This document shows, one piece after another, positions 44,801 to 54,857 of a DNA stretch of 64,000 nt. A program made the translations under genes and the position numbers. How positions within the stretch are numbered: the stretch's first letter is position 1; each line of letters begins with the position of its first letter. Source of the stretch: Myxococcales bacterium (lineage in GTDB: Bacteria > Myxococcota_A > Polyangia > Nannocystales > Nannocystaceae). The notes beneath the pieces were generated by a model that did not search any database, had not been told where the DNA came from, and saw nothing but the letters and a program-made list of their open reading frames with translations. The DNA is taken from contig JACKDW010000001.1 in the NCBI GenBank assembly GCA_020633295.1, positions 682,001-746,000 of the forward strand. The letters are read 5' to 3'.

Positions 44801-44933
44801 CGCAGGTCCCTCGCGCGCCGCGATCGCGTCGGCTCGCCGCGCTCACTATAGATCAGCGTCCTCGCGGCGCGGCCGCTCGCGACGGGGAAACTCGCGCCCC
44901 TCGCCCGCGATTCGCGTACCCTGTGACACGCGC

Positions 44934-46280
44934 GTGGAGCCCCCGATCGACCCCGTACCGCCGGCGAACGCGGACCCGCCTCCCTCGGCGCAGCTCGCCA
45001 AGCTCGCGCGCTCGATCACCTGGCGTCTGGTCGTCTTCTTCACCGTCCTCGCGATCGGCTTCACCGGCCTCATGCTCGGCGCCGGCGTCAGCGAGCGCGA
45101 GCTCGCCGGGACCAGCGCCGGCGTGCGCCTCTACTACGCGCTCGGCCTCTTCGTCATGGGCGGCATGGACCTCGGCACCCCGAGCGCCGGCCCCGCGCTC
45201 GCGCGCGGGCTGCTGTGGTCCGCCTACTTCCTCGCGCCCAGCGTCACCGCCGGCGCGCTGCTCGAGGCGCTGTTTCGGCTCATGGCCCCGCTCGCGCTGC
45301 GGATCCGACGGCTTCGCGACCACACCGTCGTCGCCGGCTGCAGCCGCCTCGCCAGCCTCTACCTCCTGCGCCTGCGCCAGCTCGACCCGCGCGCCCCGGT
45401 GCTGGTCGTCGAGGTCAACGCCAACAACCCGCGCCTGTCCGAGGCCCGCGATCACTTCCGGGCGACCATCGTCCACGGCGACATCCGCTCCCGCGCCTGC
45501 TTGATGCAGCTCAAGCTCCACATGGCGCGGCGCGTGCTCCTGCTGACCGGTGACGACTTCGCCAACCTCGACGCCGCCGCGCGCGTGCTCGAGCACGCCC
45601 CCGAGCTCGCCGGGCGCGTCGAGGTCCACATCAGCGACATCGGCCTCCTGCGCACCATCCGAGAGACGCGCGCGACGGAGGGCTGTGAGTTCTTCAACGG
45701 GCACCAGATCGCCGCCGAGCACCTCGTGCGCGAGCACCTCATCGCCCGCTTCCACAGCACCCCGCGGCGCGACCTCGTGATCCTCGCCGGCTTCGGGCGC
45801 TTCGGTCAGACCGTGCTCGACCAGCTCCAGCAGCACGGCGGCGAGAGCTTCGGCGAGGTCGTCATCCTCGATCTCGACGCCACGCGCCTCAGCCTCGGCT
45901 TCGCCGACGAGGTCGGCTTCCGCGACGGCTACGCGCGCGAGATCGTCGACGACGACCTCAGCGACCCACGAGTCTGGCACCGGCTCGAGGCGTCGCACTC
46001 GCTCTCGACCTGCGAGCCGGTCCTCATCATCGGCTCCGGCGACGACAGCCAGAACCTCCGCGTCGCGCTCCGGCTCGCCAATCGCTACCCCGACGCCTAC
46101 ATCGTCGCGCGCAGCTTCCACCGCTCCCCCTTCGCCGAGAACCTCGCGCGTCAGGCCGGCATCAAGCTGTTCGCGGTCGCCGAGCTCATCACCGGCGGGA
46201 TCCCGCAGAGCTGGTGTTCGGGCGCCCAGCGGCCAGTCCCGCGGCTGCGCCGCTCCTGGCGCCGTCGACGAGCCGGGTAG
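44934..46280 (+). CDS. Membrane protein with tandem TrkA-N (RCK-like) domains, CASTOR/POLLUX-like
   Basis: About 448 residues from GTG 44934. Two or three TM helices (WRLVVFFTVLAIGFTGLMLGAG, YYALGLFVMGG and LLWSAYFLAPSVTAGALLEAL) are followed by two Rossmann-type RCK domains (HTVVAGCSRLASLYLLRL near 130; LVILAGFGRFGQTVLDQL near 280). The domain order resembles RCK-gated ion channels. No TVGYG potassium filter is visible; the pore-loop position reads MGGMDLGTP. A basic C-terminus ends the protein. Ion selectivity cannot be inferred. Confidence 0.75.
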   Translation: MEPPIDPVPPANADPPPSAQLAKLARSITWRLVVFFTVLAIGFTGLMLGAGVSERELAGTSAGVRLYYALGLFVMGGMDLGTPSAGPALARGLLWSAYFLAPSVTAGALLEALFRLMAPLALRIRRLRDHTVVAGCSRLASLYLLRLRQLDPRAPVLVVEVNANNPRLSEARDHFRATIVHGDIRSRACLMQLKLHMARRVLLLTGDDFANLDAAARVLEHAPELAGRVEVHISDIGLLRTIRETRATEGCEFFNGHQIAAEHLVREHLIARFHSTPRRDLVILAGFGRFGQTVLDQLQQHGGESFGEVVILDLDATRLSLGFADEVGFRDGYAREIVDDDLSDPRVWHRLEASHSLSTCEPVLIIGSGDDSQNLRVALRLANRYPDAYIVARSFHRSPFAENLARQAGIKLFAVAELITGGIPQSWCSGAQRPVPRLRRSWRRRRAG

Positions 46281-46493
46281 CGTCGCGCAATCTTCGGCCG
46301 CCGCGCCGGAATACCCCCGCACGGTTTGCTCCTGCGCGCAATCGAGCGAACGCGCGCGACCCGGAACATTGTGACAACCACATTCGCAGGCGATCAAAGC
46401 GCACGCGCGCGCGAAATTGCCCCAGAACCAGTGTTCGCTGGCGCTTGTAGGCTCACACGCCGGCGAATCGCGCACGCGTACCCTGTGTGATAT

Positions 46494-47918
46494 ATGCGCA
46501 CACCTATGATTTCCAACGAGGTAGAAGCGGTCCACAACACGACCGACACGCCCCCTCGTCTCGGCGGATTTAGGCCTCAGAACAACGTTCAAGAGGCTCC
46601 GAAGCCGGCGGCTGTCGTCCGCCTGCGCGACTCCACCGCGCCGATCGATGTGTCCATTGACGAGGACACCACACCCCACACCCCCGGCGCGCCCCCGAGC
46701 ACCCGCGGCAACCAGAAGTGGGTCGGAATCGGGCGCGGGTCGACCCCAGTCGGCCAGGCGATCACCAGCGCGCAAGGCGCCAATCAGTCGACCAACGACG
46801 ACCCCGAGGATCTGACCGGCTCCTTTATCGGCGGCCGTTACAAGCTCCTGCGCCTGCTCGACCGCGGCGGCATGGGCTACGTCTACTACGCCAAGCACAC
46901 CGCGATCGATAAGCGCCTCGCGATCAAGATCCTCAGCCTCAAGTGCGCGCGCTCCGAGCAGCACCGCACGCGCCTCCTGCGCGAGGCCCGGGCCTGCTCG
47001 CAGATCGCCCACGAGAACGTCGTCGACATCCTCGACTTCGGCCAGGCGCCCAACGGCTCGGTGTTCATCGCCATGGAGCTGCTGCGCGGCGAGACGCTCG
47101 CGGCCATCGTCGACCGCGAGGGCGCGATGCCCTGGCGGCGCGCCAAGCCGATCATCCTGCAGATCGCGCGGGCGCTGCACGCCGCGCACACCAAGGGCAT
47201 CCTCCACCGCGACCTCAAGCCCGACAACATCTGGCGGACCAAGCGCGGCGCGAACAAGGACTTCATCAAGGTCTACGACTTCGGCCTCGCCAAGCTCCTG
47301 CAGGACGACTCGTTCGCGGGCAGCAAGCCGATCACGAGCGCCGGCACGATCTTCGGCACGCCCGAGTACATGTCCCCTGAGCAAGCTCGCGGTGAGCCCA
47401 CCGACGCGCGCAGCGACCTGTACTCGACCGCGATCATCCTCTACGAGCTGCTGACCGGCACGGTCCCCTTCCTCGCCGAGAACTTCCTCGACGTCCTGGC
47501 GATGCAGGCGACCGAGGCGCCCCGCTCGCCGCGCACGCTCGCGCCGCCCGGCGCGATCTCGCCGAAGCTCGAGCGCGTGATCCTCAAGGCCCTCGAGAAG
47601 GACCCCAGGGATCGCTACCAGACCATGCAGGAGTTCGCGACCGCGCTCGCGCGCGTCCCGAGCAACGAGACCCCGCACCCGCACCCGCGCAAGGGCGGCA
47701 CGCTGATCCCGCCCACGCGCACGCCGACGCCGCGCAACGGCCTCGAGTTCGGCGCCGGCGTGCTCAGCGGGCAGACGCTCGCGGCGACCGACGTGCGGCC
47801 GGCGGCCGGCGGCGTCGACGTCCCGATCGTCGCGCCGATGGGCGCCCGCGAGAAGATCTACCTGACGATCATCGCGGCGCAGACGCTCGCGCTGATCGCC
47901 CTCGCGCTCGCGACCTAG
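46494..47918 (+). CDS. Hanks-type Ser/Thr kinase with C-terminal tail anchor
   Basis: The 474-residue protein has a disordered N-terminus of about 110 residues and a full kinase domain (DRGGMGYVY, Lys in LAIKIL, HRDLKPDN, YDFGLAK, GTPEYMSPEQ). A Pro/Thr-rich linker follows, and the last 20 residues form one hydrophobic helix (IYLTIIAAQTLALIALALAT). There is no extracytoplasmic sensor, so the kinase is held to the membrane by a tail anchor and must receive signals inside the cell. The DFG is followed by Leu rather than the more common Ile/Val, as in many active kinases. Confidence 0.92.
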   Translation: MRTPMISNEVEAVHNTTDTPPRLGGFRPQNNVQEAPKPAAVVRLRDSTAPIDVSIDEDTTPHTPGAPPSTRGNQKWVGIGRGSTPVGQAITSAQGANQSTNDDPEDLTGSFIGGRYKLLRLLDRGGMGYVYYAKHTAIDKRLAIKILSLKCARSEQHRTRLLREARACSQIAHENVVDILDFGQAPNGSVFIAMELLRGETLAAIVDREGAMPWRRAKPIILQIARALHAAHTKGILHRDLKPDNIWRTKRGANKDFIKVYDFGLAKLLQDDSFAGSKPITSAGTIFGTPEYMSPEQARGEPTDARSDLYSTAIILYELLTGTVPFLAENFLDVLAMQATEAPRSPRTLAPPGAISPKLERVILKALEKDPRDRYQTMQEFATALARVPSNETPHPHPRKGGTLIPPTRTPTPRNGLEFGAGVLSGQTLAATDVRPAAGGVDVPIVAPMGAREKIYLTIIAAQTLALIALALAT

Positions 47919-47950
47919 ACCCTATGAAGTGACCGGCTCGCGGTCGCAGT

Positions 47951-48013
47951 CTGTGGGTAGACCACAGGTTGGATCGCCGACGACACGCCCTGTCTCGAGA
48001 GTCAGGGCGCGTC
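47951..48013. terminator. Two hairpins between convergent genes
   Basis: CTGTGG-GTAGA-CCACAG (47951-47967) and GACACGCCCTG ... CAGGGCGCGTC (47982-47992 / 48003-48013, one mismatch, loop TCTCGAGAGT) lie between the kinase stop and the converging lipoprotein stop. They probably work as a bidirectional terminator although neither has a U-tract. Confidence 0.45.
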
Positions 48014-48023
48014 GCCGCGCCGC

Positions 48024-49391
<1,368 letters not shown>

Positions 49392-49798
49392 GTCAAAACC
49401 TCCAGCGGTCCCTCCATGGTACGGAGAACGCGGCGCGCGCCGAAGGCGAGCGCCGCGGGGCCGCGCCGCGGGCACGACGTTCAGAATCTTGTAAACATGT
49501 CCCTTGGTTCATATTTACCCAACGCCGAAGAGAATGCAGCCCGCGACGCGGCGTCGAGACGTCGCGCCGCGGCTCGCCGCGCACACGGTCACACATGCAC
49601 ATTAAGACATGTTTCCAGGATCGCGTGACGACGACCACAAAGCGCGACGCGCCGTGCGTGTACAACCACCGCGCGCGCCCCCGGGCGGCGCGCCCGCGCG
49701 GCGGCCCGCGTCACGAACGTGGACGCGCGCCTCGCCGACGGTGAGCTCGCGGCCCTACATCGTCGAACAGCCGGCCCGGGTGCGCGCTGGGCTCCAGG
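49392..49798. other. Intergenic region with two ACATGT-centred sites
   Basis: This 407-bp region lies upstream of the fibrinogen-like lipoprotein. It holds GGACATGTTTA on the minus strand (49492-49502) and AGACATGTTTC on the plus strand (49605-49615), in a local AT-rich stretch. No gene or RNA gene was recognised. Confidence 0.5.
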
Positions 49799-51007
49799 CT
49801 AGAAGCGACCGCTGACGCTGAGGCCCGCGCCGGCGCGCCCGATGCTCGGCGTGAACGCGAGGCGCTCGCGCCGGTTGAGCCGCCGGTACTTCGCCAGCGT
49901 GATGCCGCCGTAGACGATCATCCCGACGCCGAGCGCCGCGATCACCGAGCCGAAGCCGATGAGCAGCTTGCCCTTGGTCTCGGGGGACAGCGAGGTCGCG
50001 CTCAAGGTCGAGCTGCTGCCCGTCCCCGTGCCCGTGCCCGTGCCCGTGCCTGTTCCGGTGCCCGTGCCCGTCCCCGTCCCCGTGCCCGAGCCCGTCGTCG
50101 CCCCGTCCGCGCGCACGCTCCACTGCCCCAAGGCGCTCGTGGACGTCGACGCGAAGGCGGCGCTGTTGCCGTGGAGGATCATCGCGGTGCCGCCGGCGAT
50201 CGAGGCCGCGCCGAGGAACACCGAGAGCACGCCCCAGGGCGGGATCGGGTACGGCTCGTAGGCGCGGTCGAAGGGGCGCCCGCCGATCGCGACGTCGCCC
50301 TCGGGCGGCACGCGCACGACCTTCGGCGGCGTGTGGGCGAGGATCTCCTCGTCGAGCGCCTGCAGCCGACTGCGGACCTCGGCGGTCTCGTGGAGGCCGC
50401 TGCAGCCCGGCGCCGTGTAGACCTCCTTGCACGTCGAGAGGTACGCGCGGATCAGGTCGCGCGCGCGGTCGAGGTTGCCGATATCACCTGTCTCGGCGAA
50501 CACCTGCTCGTACGCGGTCACGGCGTTGAGCGTCATGACCACGCGCATGAGGTTCGTGTCCCGGCGCTCGTCGGTCGCCTGGGCCGCCTGCTCCCATCGC
50601 GCCGCGGCGGTCGCGTAGTCCTGGCTGTCGAAGGCCGCGCGCGCCTGGCTGTCGAGCAGGATCGGGTCCTCGATCGCGTCGTCGCTCGGCGGCGGAATCG
50701 CGCCCTCCGCCGGGGTCTCGACGTCGTCACTGTCCTCCGCGTCGACTTCGTCGTCGGGCTCCTCCGCCGAGACGCGGACTTCGGCGCGCGCGGAGGCGAC
50801 CGGCGAGCTCGTCGCCATCACGAGGCCCAGCACGGCCGCGAGCCCGCGCGCGAGCCCACGCGGCGCGCCGCGGCCACGGTCCAGAACAGCGCGCAGTTCG
50901 GGCTCCATCGGCGGCGCGTCCCCGGACGAAGCTCGCGAGGAGGAGGACACGCACGAGGAGGCGGACACGCGGAGGGGGGCTCGACGAACAGGGGATAGCT
51001 GGGACAT
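49799..51007 (-). CDS. Secreted TPR-like protein with C-terminal TM helices (paralogue family), Gly-Thr repeat
   Basis: Start is uncertain: ATG 51007 gives 402 residues, ATG 50908 gives 369 with a normal signal peptide (LAAVLGLVMATSSPVASARA). A TPR-like region follows (AAFDSQDYATAAARWEQAAQ), then a segment with VPPEGDVAIGG. Two hydrophobic helices (VLSVFLGAASIAGGTAMIL and LLIGFGSVIAALGVGMIVYGG) flank a Gly-Thr dipeptide tract. The protein ends FTPSIGRAGAGLSVSGRF, strongly resembling the ends of the proteins at 24387 and 42762. Function is unknown. Confidence 0.68.
   Translation of the reverse strand: MSQLSPVRRAPLRVSASSCVSSSSRASSGDAPPMEPELRAVLDRGRGAPRGLARGLAAVLGLVMATSSPVASARAEVRVSAEEPDDEVDAEDSDDVETPAEGAIPPPSDDAIEDPILLDSQARAAFDSQDYATAAARWEQAAQATDERRDTNLMRVVMTLNAVTAYEQVFAETGDIGNLDRARDLIRAYLSTCKEVYTAPGCSGLHETAEVRSRLQALDEEILAHTPPKVVRVPPEGDVAIGGRPFDRAYEPYPIPPWGVLSVFLGAASIAGGTAMILHGNSAAFASTSTSALGQWSVRADGATTGSGTGTGTGTGTGTGTGTGTGTGTGSSSTLSATSLSPETKGKLLIGFGSVIAALGVGMIVYGGITLAKYRRLNRRERLAFTPSIGRAGAGLSVSGRF
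50019..50096. repeat. 6-bp coding repeat (Gly-Thr tract)
   Basis: About thirteen CCCGTG/CCCGTC hexamers encode a Gly-Thr dipeptide run between the two TM helices of the minus-strand gene. Confidence 0.95.
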
Positions 51008-51320
51008 CTCGTCGGGGTTACGCAGGAGCGCGACGCTCCTGGACGTCAAGCATCGCCAAGCAAGAAGCGATCCGCAAGCGACGGTCCCCGCGACGGCCTG
51101 ATCCTCGCGGTTCGAGCGAATCTGGCCGAGCGCCGCCCTGCCATTTTGTCGGAGCGTCACGCCGCGGCTGTCTTTCTGACAGCCGCGAGCCGCGCTCACA
51201 CGCTGTCCGCGCAGCCGCGAGCGGGCCGAAAAAGCCAAAAAATAGCGTTCGTCGCCGCGGCGTGCTGTCGTGGTCGGCGCTGTGGACTCCGCCGCCTGCG
51301 CGCCACCCATCAACGCGACC

Positions 51321-52910
51321 ATGACCCCGGGGCTCGGGTGCGAGCGCGCGCCCGCCGAGGACGCGAGCGCGCGCGCCCAGCCCGCGAGCGGCGCGCGACG
51401 CATGGACCCGTGGCTGTTCTTCGCCACGCTCGCGCTCTCGTGTCTGGGCCTCGTCATGGTCTACAGCTCGAGCGCGGCCATGGCCCACACCCGCTACGGC
51501 GACTGGATGTTCTACCTCCGTCGCCAAGGCGCGTTCCTCGGCCTCGGCGTGGGCGTCCTGCTCGCCGTCTCGCGCATCGACTACCGGATCCTGCGGCGCC
51601 TCGCCAAGCACCTCATGGTGCTCGGGCTCGCGGGCCTCGTGCTCGTGCTCATGATCGGCACCGAGTCCCACGGCGCGCGCCGCTGGCTGCAGCTCGGCGT
51701 CAGCGTGCAGCCCAGCGAGATCGCGAAGCTCGCGCTCGCGGTGTTCCTCTCGGCCACGCTCGCGCGCCAGGGCGAGCGCGTCCGCAAGTTCAAGACCGGC
51801 TTCTTGCCGGTCATGGGCGTCGCGGCGCTCACCATGCTGCTCGTCCTGCTCGAGAAGGATCTCGGCACCACCATCCTGCTCGGCGCGCTGACGTTGATCG
51901 CGCTGTACATCGCCGGCACGCGCCTGACCTACGTCGCCGCGGCGACGCTGATCGCCGCGCCGCTCGTCTGGCAGCAGATCGTCGGCGTCAGCTACCGCCG
52001 CGGCCGCGTGATCGACTTCCTCTCGGGCGAGCACTCGTTCCAGATCAAGCAGAGCCTCATCACCATCGGCTCCGGCGGCGCGTTCGGGCTCGGGCTCGGG
52101 AGCGGGCGCCAGAAGCTCGGCTTCTTGCCCGAGAACCACACCGACTTCATCCTCGCCAGCATCGGCGAGGAGCTCGGCTTCGCCGGCATCTGCCTCGTCA
52201 TCGGCCTCTACGGCCTCCTGGTCTGGCGCGGCCTGACGATCTCGCGCGACGCGCCCGATCGCTTCGGCGCCTACCTCGCGATCTGCCTGACCGCGCTGTT
52301 CGGCCTGCAGGCGCTGATCAACATGGCCGTGGTGCTCGACATCATCCCGGCCAAGGGCATCACGCTGCCCTTCCTCTCCTCCGGCGGCTCCTCGCTGCTC
52401 ATCAGCATGGCCGCGGCCGGGCTGCTGCTCTCGATCTCGCGCCGCCCCGCCCCCTGGCGGATCAGCGATCAGCGCGCCGGCGACCGCGCCGGCGGGCGTC
52501 GACGCGAGGGCGGGCGCGCGAGCCGGCGCCGCGGCGCCGCGACGACGCGACCGCGCGGCCGCGGGCGCCTGGAGCCTGCGCCCCAACGTCCGCCGCCCGA
52601 TCCCCGCGACCTGAACCGGAGAGGCAGCCCGCGCGGATCAGCGACGCAGCTCGAGCTGCACGTCGTCCATGCCGAAGATCGACGCGAGCGCCGACACGAA
52701 GCCGAGCTCGCCGTCCGACACGCGCCCGTCGGCCTTGCCGATCAGGATCACGTCGGCCATCACGCGCTTGCGCTGGAGGGGGCTCAGCGACTCGCGCAGC
52801 GCGTGGGCGTACTCCGAGGCCTGCATGCGCCGCTCGTCCTCGGTCCCGAAGGTCCGGTACTCGTCGATGACCTCGCGCAGGAAGTCGGTGACCACCAGCC
52901 CCGCGGGTAA
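51321..52910 (+). CDS. ftsW: FtsW/RodA-family lipid II polymerase (SEDS)
   Basis: The polytopic SEDS protein has about ten TM helices. LVMVYSSSAAMA, GARRWLQLG with QPSEIAKLAL, LLEKDLGTTILL, ENHTDFILASIGEELGF, NMAVVLDIIPAKGITLPFLSSGGSSLL are FtsW/RodA hallmarks, and the ENHTDF form and dcw order favour FtsW. It polymerises lipid II with a partner PBP such as the one at 8457. The start is uncertain (ATG 51321 or 51402). The fold ends near 52455; the remaining 150 codons are basic low-complexity sequence that runs antisense into the next gene, so the true stop may be earlier. Confidence 0.9.
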   Translation: MTPGLGCERAPAEDASARAQPASGARRMDPWLFFATLALSCLGLVMVYSSSAAMAHTRYGDWMFYLRRQGAFLGLGVGVLLAVSRIDYRILRRLAKHLMVLGLAGLVLVLMIGTESHGARRWLQLGVSVQPSEIAKLALAVFLSATLARQGERVRKFKTGFLPVMGVAALTMLLVLLEKDLGTTILLGALTLIALYIAGTRLTYVAAATLIAAPLVWQQIVGVSYRRGRVIDFLSGEHSFQIKQSLITIGSGGAFGLGLGSGRQKLGFLPENHTDFILASIGEELGFAGICLVIGLYGLLVWRGLTISRDAPDRFGAYLAICLTALFGLQALINMAVVLDIIPAKGITLPFLSSGGSSLLISMAAAGLLLSISRRPAPWRISDQRAGDRAGGRRREGGRASRRRGAATTRPRGRGRLEPAPQRPPPDPRDLNRRGSPRGSATQLELHVVHAEDRRERRHEAELAVRHAPVGLADQDHVGHHALALEGAQRLAQRVGVLRGLHAPLVLGPEGPVLVDDLAQEVGDHQPRG

Positions 52911-53036
52911 CCAGCCGACCAGCCGCTCCGCGATGACGCGCATCTCGTCGGCGTCGAGCTGGTTGTCCGTCACCTGACCGAAGGTCAGGAACAGGAAGCC
53001 GATCTGGCGAAGCTGTGTGCGCGAGACGTGGTCCAT
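52638..53036 (-). CDS. TerB-like domain protein
   Basis: The 132-residue soluble helical protein shows the TerB pattern: LSPLQRKRVMADVILIGKADGRVSDGELGFVSALASIFGM, with the acidic loop ADGRVSDGE. TerB-like domains occur in tellurite-resistance and many stress-linked or phage-linked loci, but no ter cluster is here. It is convergent with ftsW and overlapped by the apparent tail of that frame. Confidence 0.75.
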   Translation of the reverse strand: MDHVSRTQLRQIGFLFLTFGQVTDNQLDADEMRVIAERLVGWLPAGLVVTDFLREVIDEYRTFGTEDERRMQASEYAHALRESLSPLQRKRVMADVILIGKADGRVSDGELGFVSALASIFGMDDVQLELRR

Positions 53037-53195
53037 GTATCGTGCTCTCCACCGCGTGGCGGCGCGGGGAGTCTACCCGATTCCTCGCCCGGCCGCGGGG
53101 CCACGCCGCGGCCACGAGCGCAGCCTTGGCGCTCGTGACCGCAGTCGCTGCGCAGCCGCGTCGGCCCTCGCGGGCGTCGACGCGTGGGCTCGCCG

Positions 53196-53690
53196 CTAGC
53201 TCCGCGAGGGGAACAAGCCCTGCAGCGCGATGATGAAATTCACGCACTGATACGGCTGCAAGTTGTTGTGCGCCTGACCGCCGCCCGCGTTGCCGCTCCC
53301 CTTGATCGCTACGTCCCCGGTCTTGCCGAAGCTGCCCGACCCGAGGTACCCGGTGGCCTGGGGCTTGGGCGAGTCGTTGTTGTTCGACACGGTCAGCGAG
53401 TGATCGTGGCTGGGGAGCTGCGCCTCCGTGAGCGTGACGGTCTCCTGCCCGGACTTCGAGCCGAGTCGACGATCGCTGAGCCCGGGGCCGTGGCCCGCGT
53501 GCATCGCGACGCGGCCGCGCAGATCGGGCAACGCGAAGGTCGTGCGCCCGTCGCCGCCGTAGGTCGTGCCGAGGATCGAGAACAGCGCCGAGTACTGTGA
53601 GATCGGCAGCAGCTGACCGTCGCAGAGCGCCCAGCCGCGCGGGGCGAAGTTGCCGCCGAACATCACGATCTGTCCGATGAATGGTTCCAT
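53196..53690 (-). CDS. Phage tail-collar domain protein (stand-alone)
   Basis: ATG 53690 is preceded by GGGAGGA; the product has 164 residues. MEPFIGQIVMFGGNFAPRGWALCDGQLLPI, ALFSILGTTYGGDGRTTFALPDLRGR and YQCVNFIIALQG define the tail-collar (microcystin-dependent/MdpB-like) family. Members outside phages are often secreted or of unknown role. No other phage or contractile-system gene is nearby. Confidence 0.9.
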   Translation of the reverse strand: MEPFIGQIVMFGGNFAPRGWALCDGQLLPISQYSALFSILGTTYGGDGRTTFALPDLRGRVAMHAGHGPGLSDRRLGSKSGQETVTLTEAQLPSHDHSLTVSNNNDSPKPQATGYLGSGSFGKTGDVAIKGSGNAGGGQAHNNLQPYQCVNFIIALQGLFPSRS

Positions 53691-54016
53691 GAGTCCTCCC
53701 TGGATCGCGCTCGCGGGGCGACGGGGCGACGCCCCGCGCCCACTCGCGATCGTTGTACGTACCGAGCGTCTCGCGCCGCTCACCACGAGCGACAGCGGCG
53801 TATCGTGCCACGATTCAACGCGGGCGAGTCGTCGCGCGCGCGCATGAACTCCCGCGCGCGCGCTCGCGCTCGCGCTCGCACGACGAGACTCGATATCGCG
53901 CGCGCGCGCGACGACCGTTCGCGACGCGTCCCGTCACGACGCGGCGCGCTCTCGGCCCGTCGGTGACGACGACGTTTTTCCCGGAATCGCCGCGACCGCG
54001 GACTACACTGTCGGCG
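53691..54016. other. Intergenic region with 16-bp inverted repeat
   Basis: 326 bases between divergent genes, very rich in CG dinucleotide runs. GTCGTCGCGCGCGCGC (53828-53843) is repeated inverted at 53898-53913 around a GCTCGC tandem stretch. I see no gene. Confidence 0.5.
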
Positions 54017-54838
54017 ATGAGCGACGCTGGCTCCTCGCGCGCGAACGACCCAGCGCGCTCGGCGAAGATCCTCGAGCAGCTGGAGCAGCGCGAGCGCCTC
54101 GAGGCGACCGTGCGCCTCGCCGGCAGCGTCGCCCACGACATGAACAACATCCTCGGCGCGGTCATGGGCATCGCCGAGCTGCTCAAGGCCGAGGTCCCCG
54201 ACGGGCACCCGTGGAGCGAGGACCTCGGGAGCATCCTCGACGTCAGCCTGCGCGGGCGCACGCTCGTGCGCGAGCTGGTCGAGCGCGTTCGCGAGCACAA
54301 GCTGCAGAAGAACCGCGTGCGCCTCGACAAGGCCGTGCGCCAGGTCGCCGGCCTGCTCAAGCGCGTGATCCCGGCGAACGTGCGGCTCGAGCTCGACGCC
54401 CCGCCCGAGACGCTGCCCGAGGTCAACGGCGACCCCGTGCAGCTCGGCCAGACCCTCATGAACCTGTGCCAGAACGCCGTCGAGGCCATGCGGGACGACG
54501 GCGGGACGCTCGCGCTCGCGGTCGAGCACGTCCCGCCCGGCCCCGATGATCCCGCGCGCGACTCGCTCGGCGTCGTGCGCCTGACGATCCGCGACACCGG
54601 CTCCGGCATGGACGAGGCCACGCTCGCGCGCGCGTTTCAGCCCTACTTCACGACCAAGTCCAAGAGCGAGGAGTCGATGACGCGCACCGACAAGGTGCGC
54701 GTCCGCGGCCTCGGGCTGACGACCGCGCACAAGACGGTCAACAGCCACGGCGGCCGGATCTCGCTCGAGAGCGAGCTCGGCGTCGGCACCACCGTGACCA
54801 TCGATCTTCCCGCGATCGGCGGCCCGGTCACGGCGTGA
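54017..54838 (+). CDS. Soluble histidine kinase (NtrB-like core) without sensor domain
   Basis: The 273-residue protein begins MSDAGSSRAND. It contains only a HisKA-type dimerisation helix with H in GSVAHDMNNILGAV and an HATPase domain: N box NLCQNAVEAM, G1 DTGSGM, F box PYFTTK, G2 GLGLTTAHK. No TM, PAS or GAF domain and no response-regulator gene is adjacent. It is cytoplasmic, with partner unknown. In myxobacteria such orphan kinases are common. Confidence 0.88.
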   Translation: MSDAGSSRANDPARSAKILEQLEQRERLEATVRLAGSVAHDMNNILGAVMGIAELLKAEVPDGHPWSEDLGSILDVSLRGRTLVRELVERVREHKLQKNRVRLDKAVRQVAGLLKRVIPANVRLELDAPPETLPEVNGDPVQLGQTLMNLCQNAVEAMRDDGGTLALAVEHVPPGPDDPARDSLGVVRLTIRDTGSGMDEATLARAFQPYFTTKSKSEESMTRTDKVRVRGLGLTTAHKTVNSHGGRISLESELGVGTTVTIDLPAIGGPVTA

Positions 54839-54857
54839 GCGCGACCGTCTCGGGTGC

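Noticed and set aside
43866..44846. 326-codon minus-strand frame across the 137-bp repeats
   Set aside because: The frame is read out of repeats and overlaps the TfoX-N gene in another frame; no start signal or recognisable domain.
44853..47684. 943-codon minus-strand frame
   Set aside because: It lies antisense to the RCK protein and a kinase, both with clear motifs, and crosses an intergenic region without a ribosome-binding site.
52638..53036. Tellurite-resistance locus
   Set aside because: A lone TerB-like domain without terC/terD/terZ genes does not make a resistance cluster.
53196..53690. Prophage remnant
   Set aside because: Only one collar-domain gene is present; no integrase, capsid, sheath, baseplate or lysis genes nearby.
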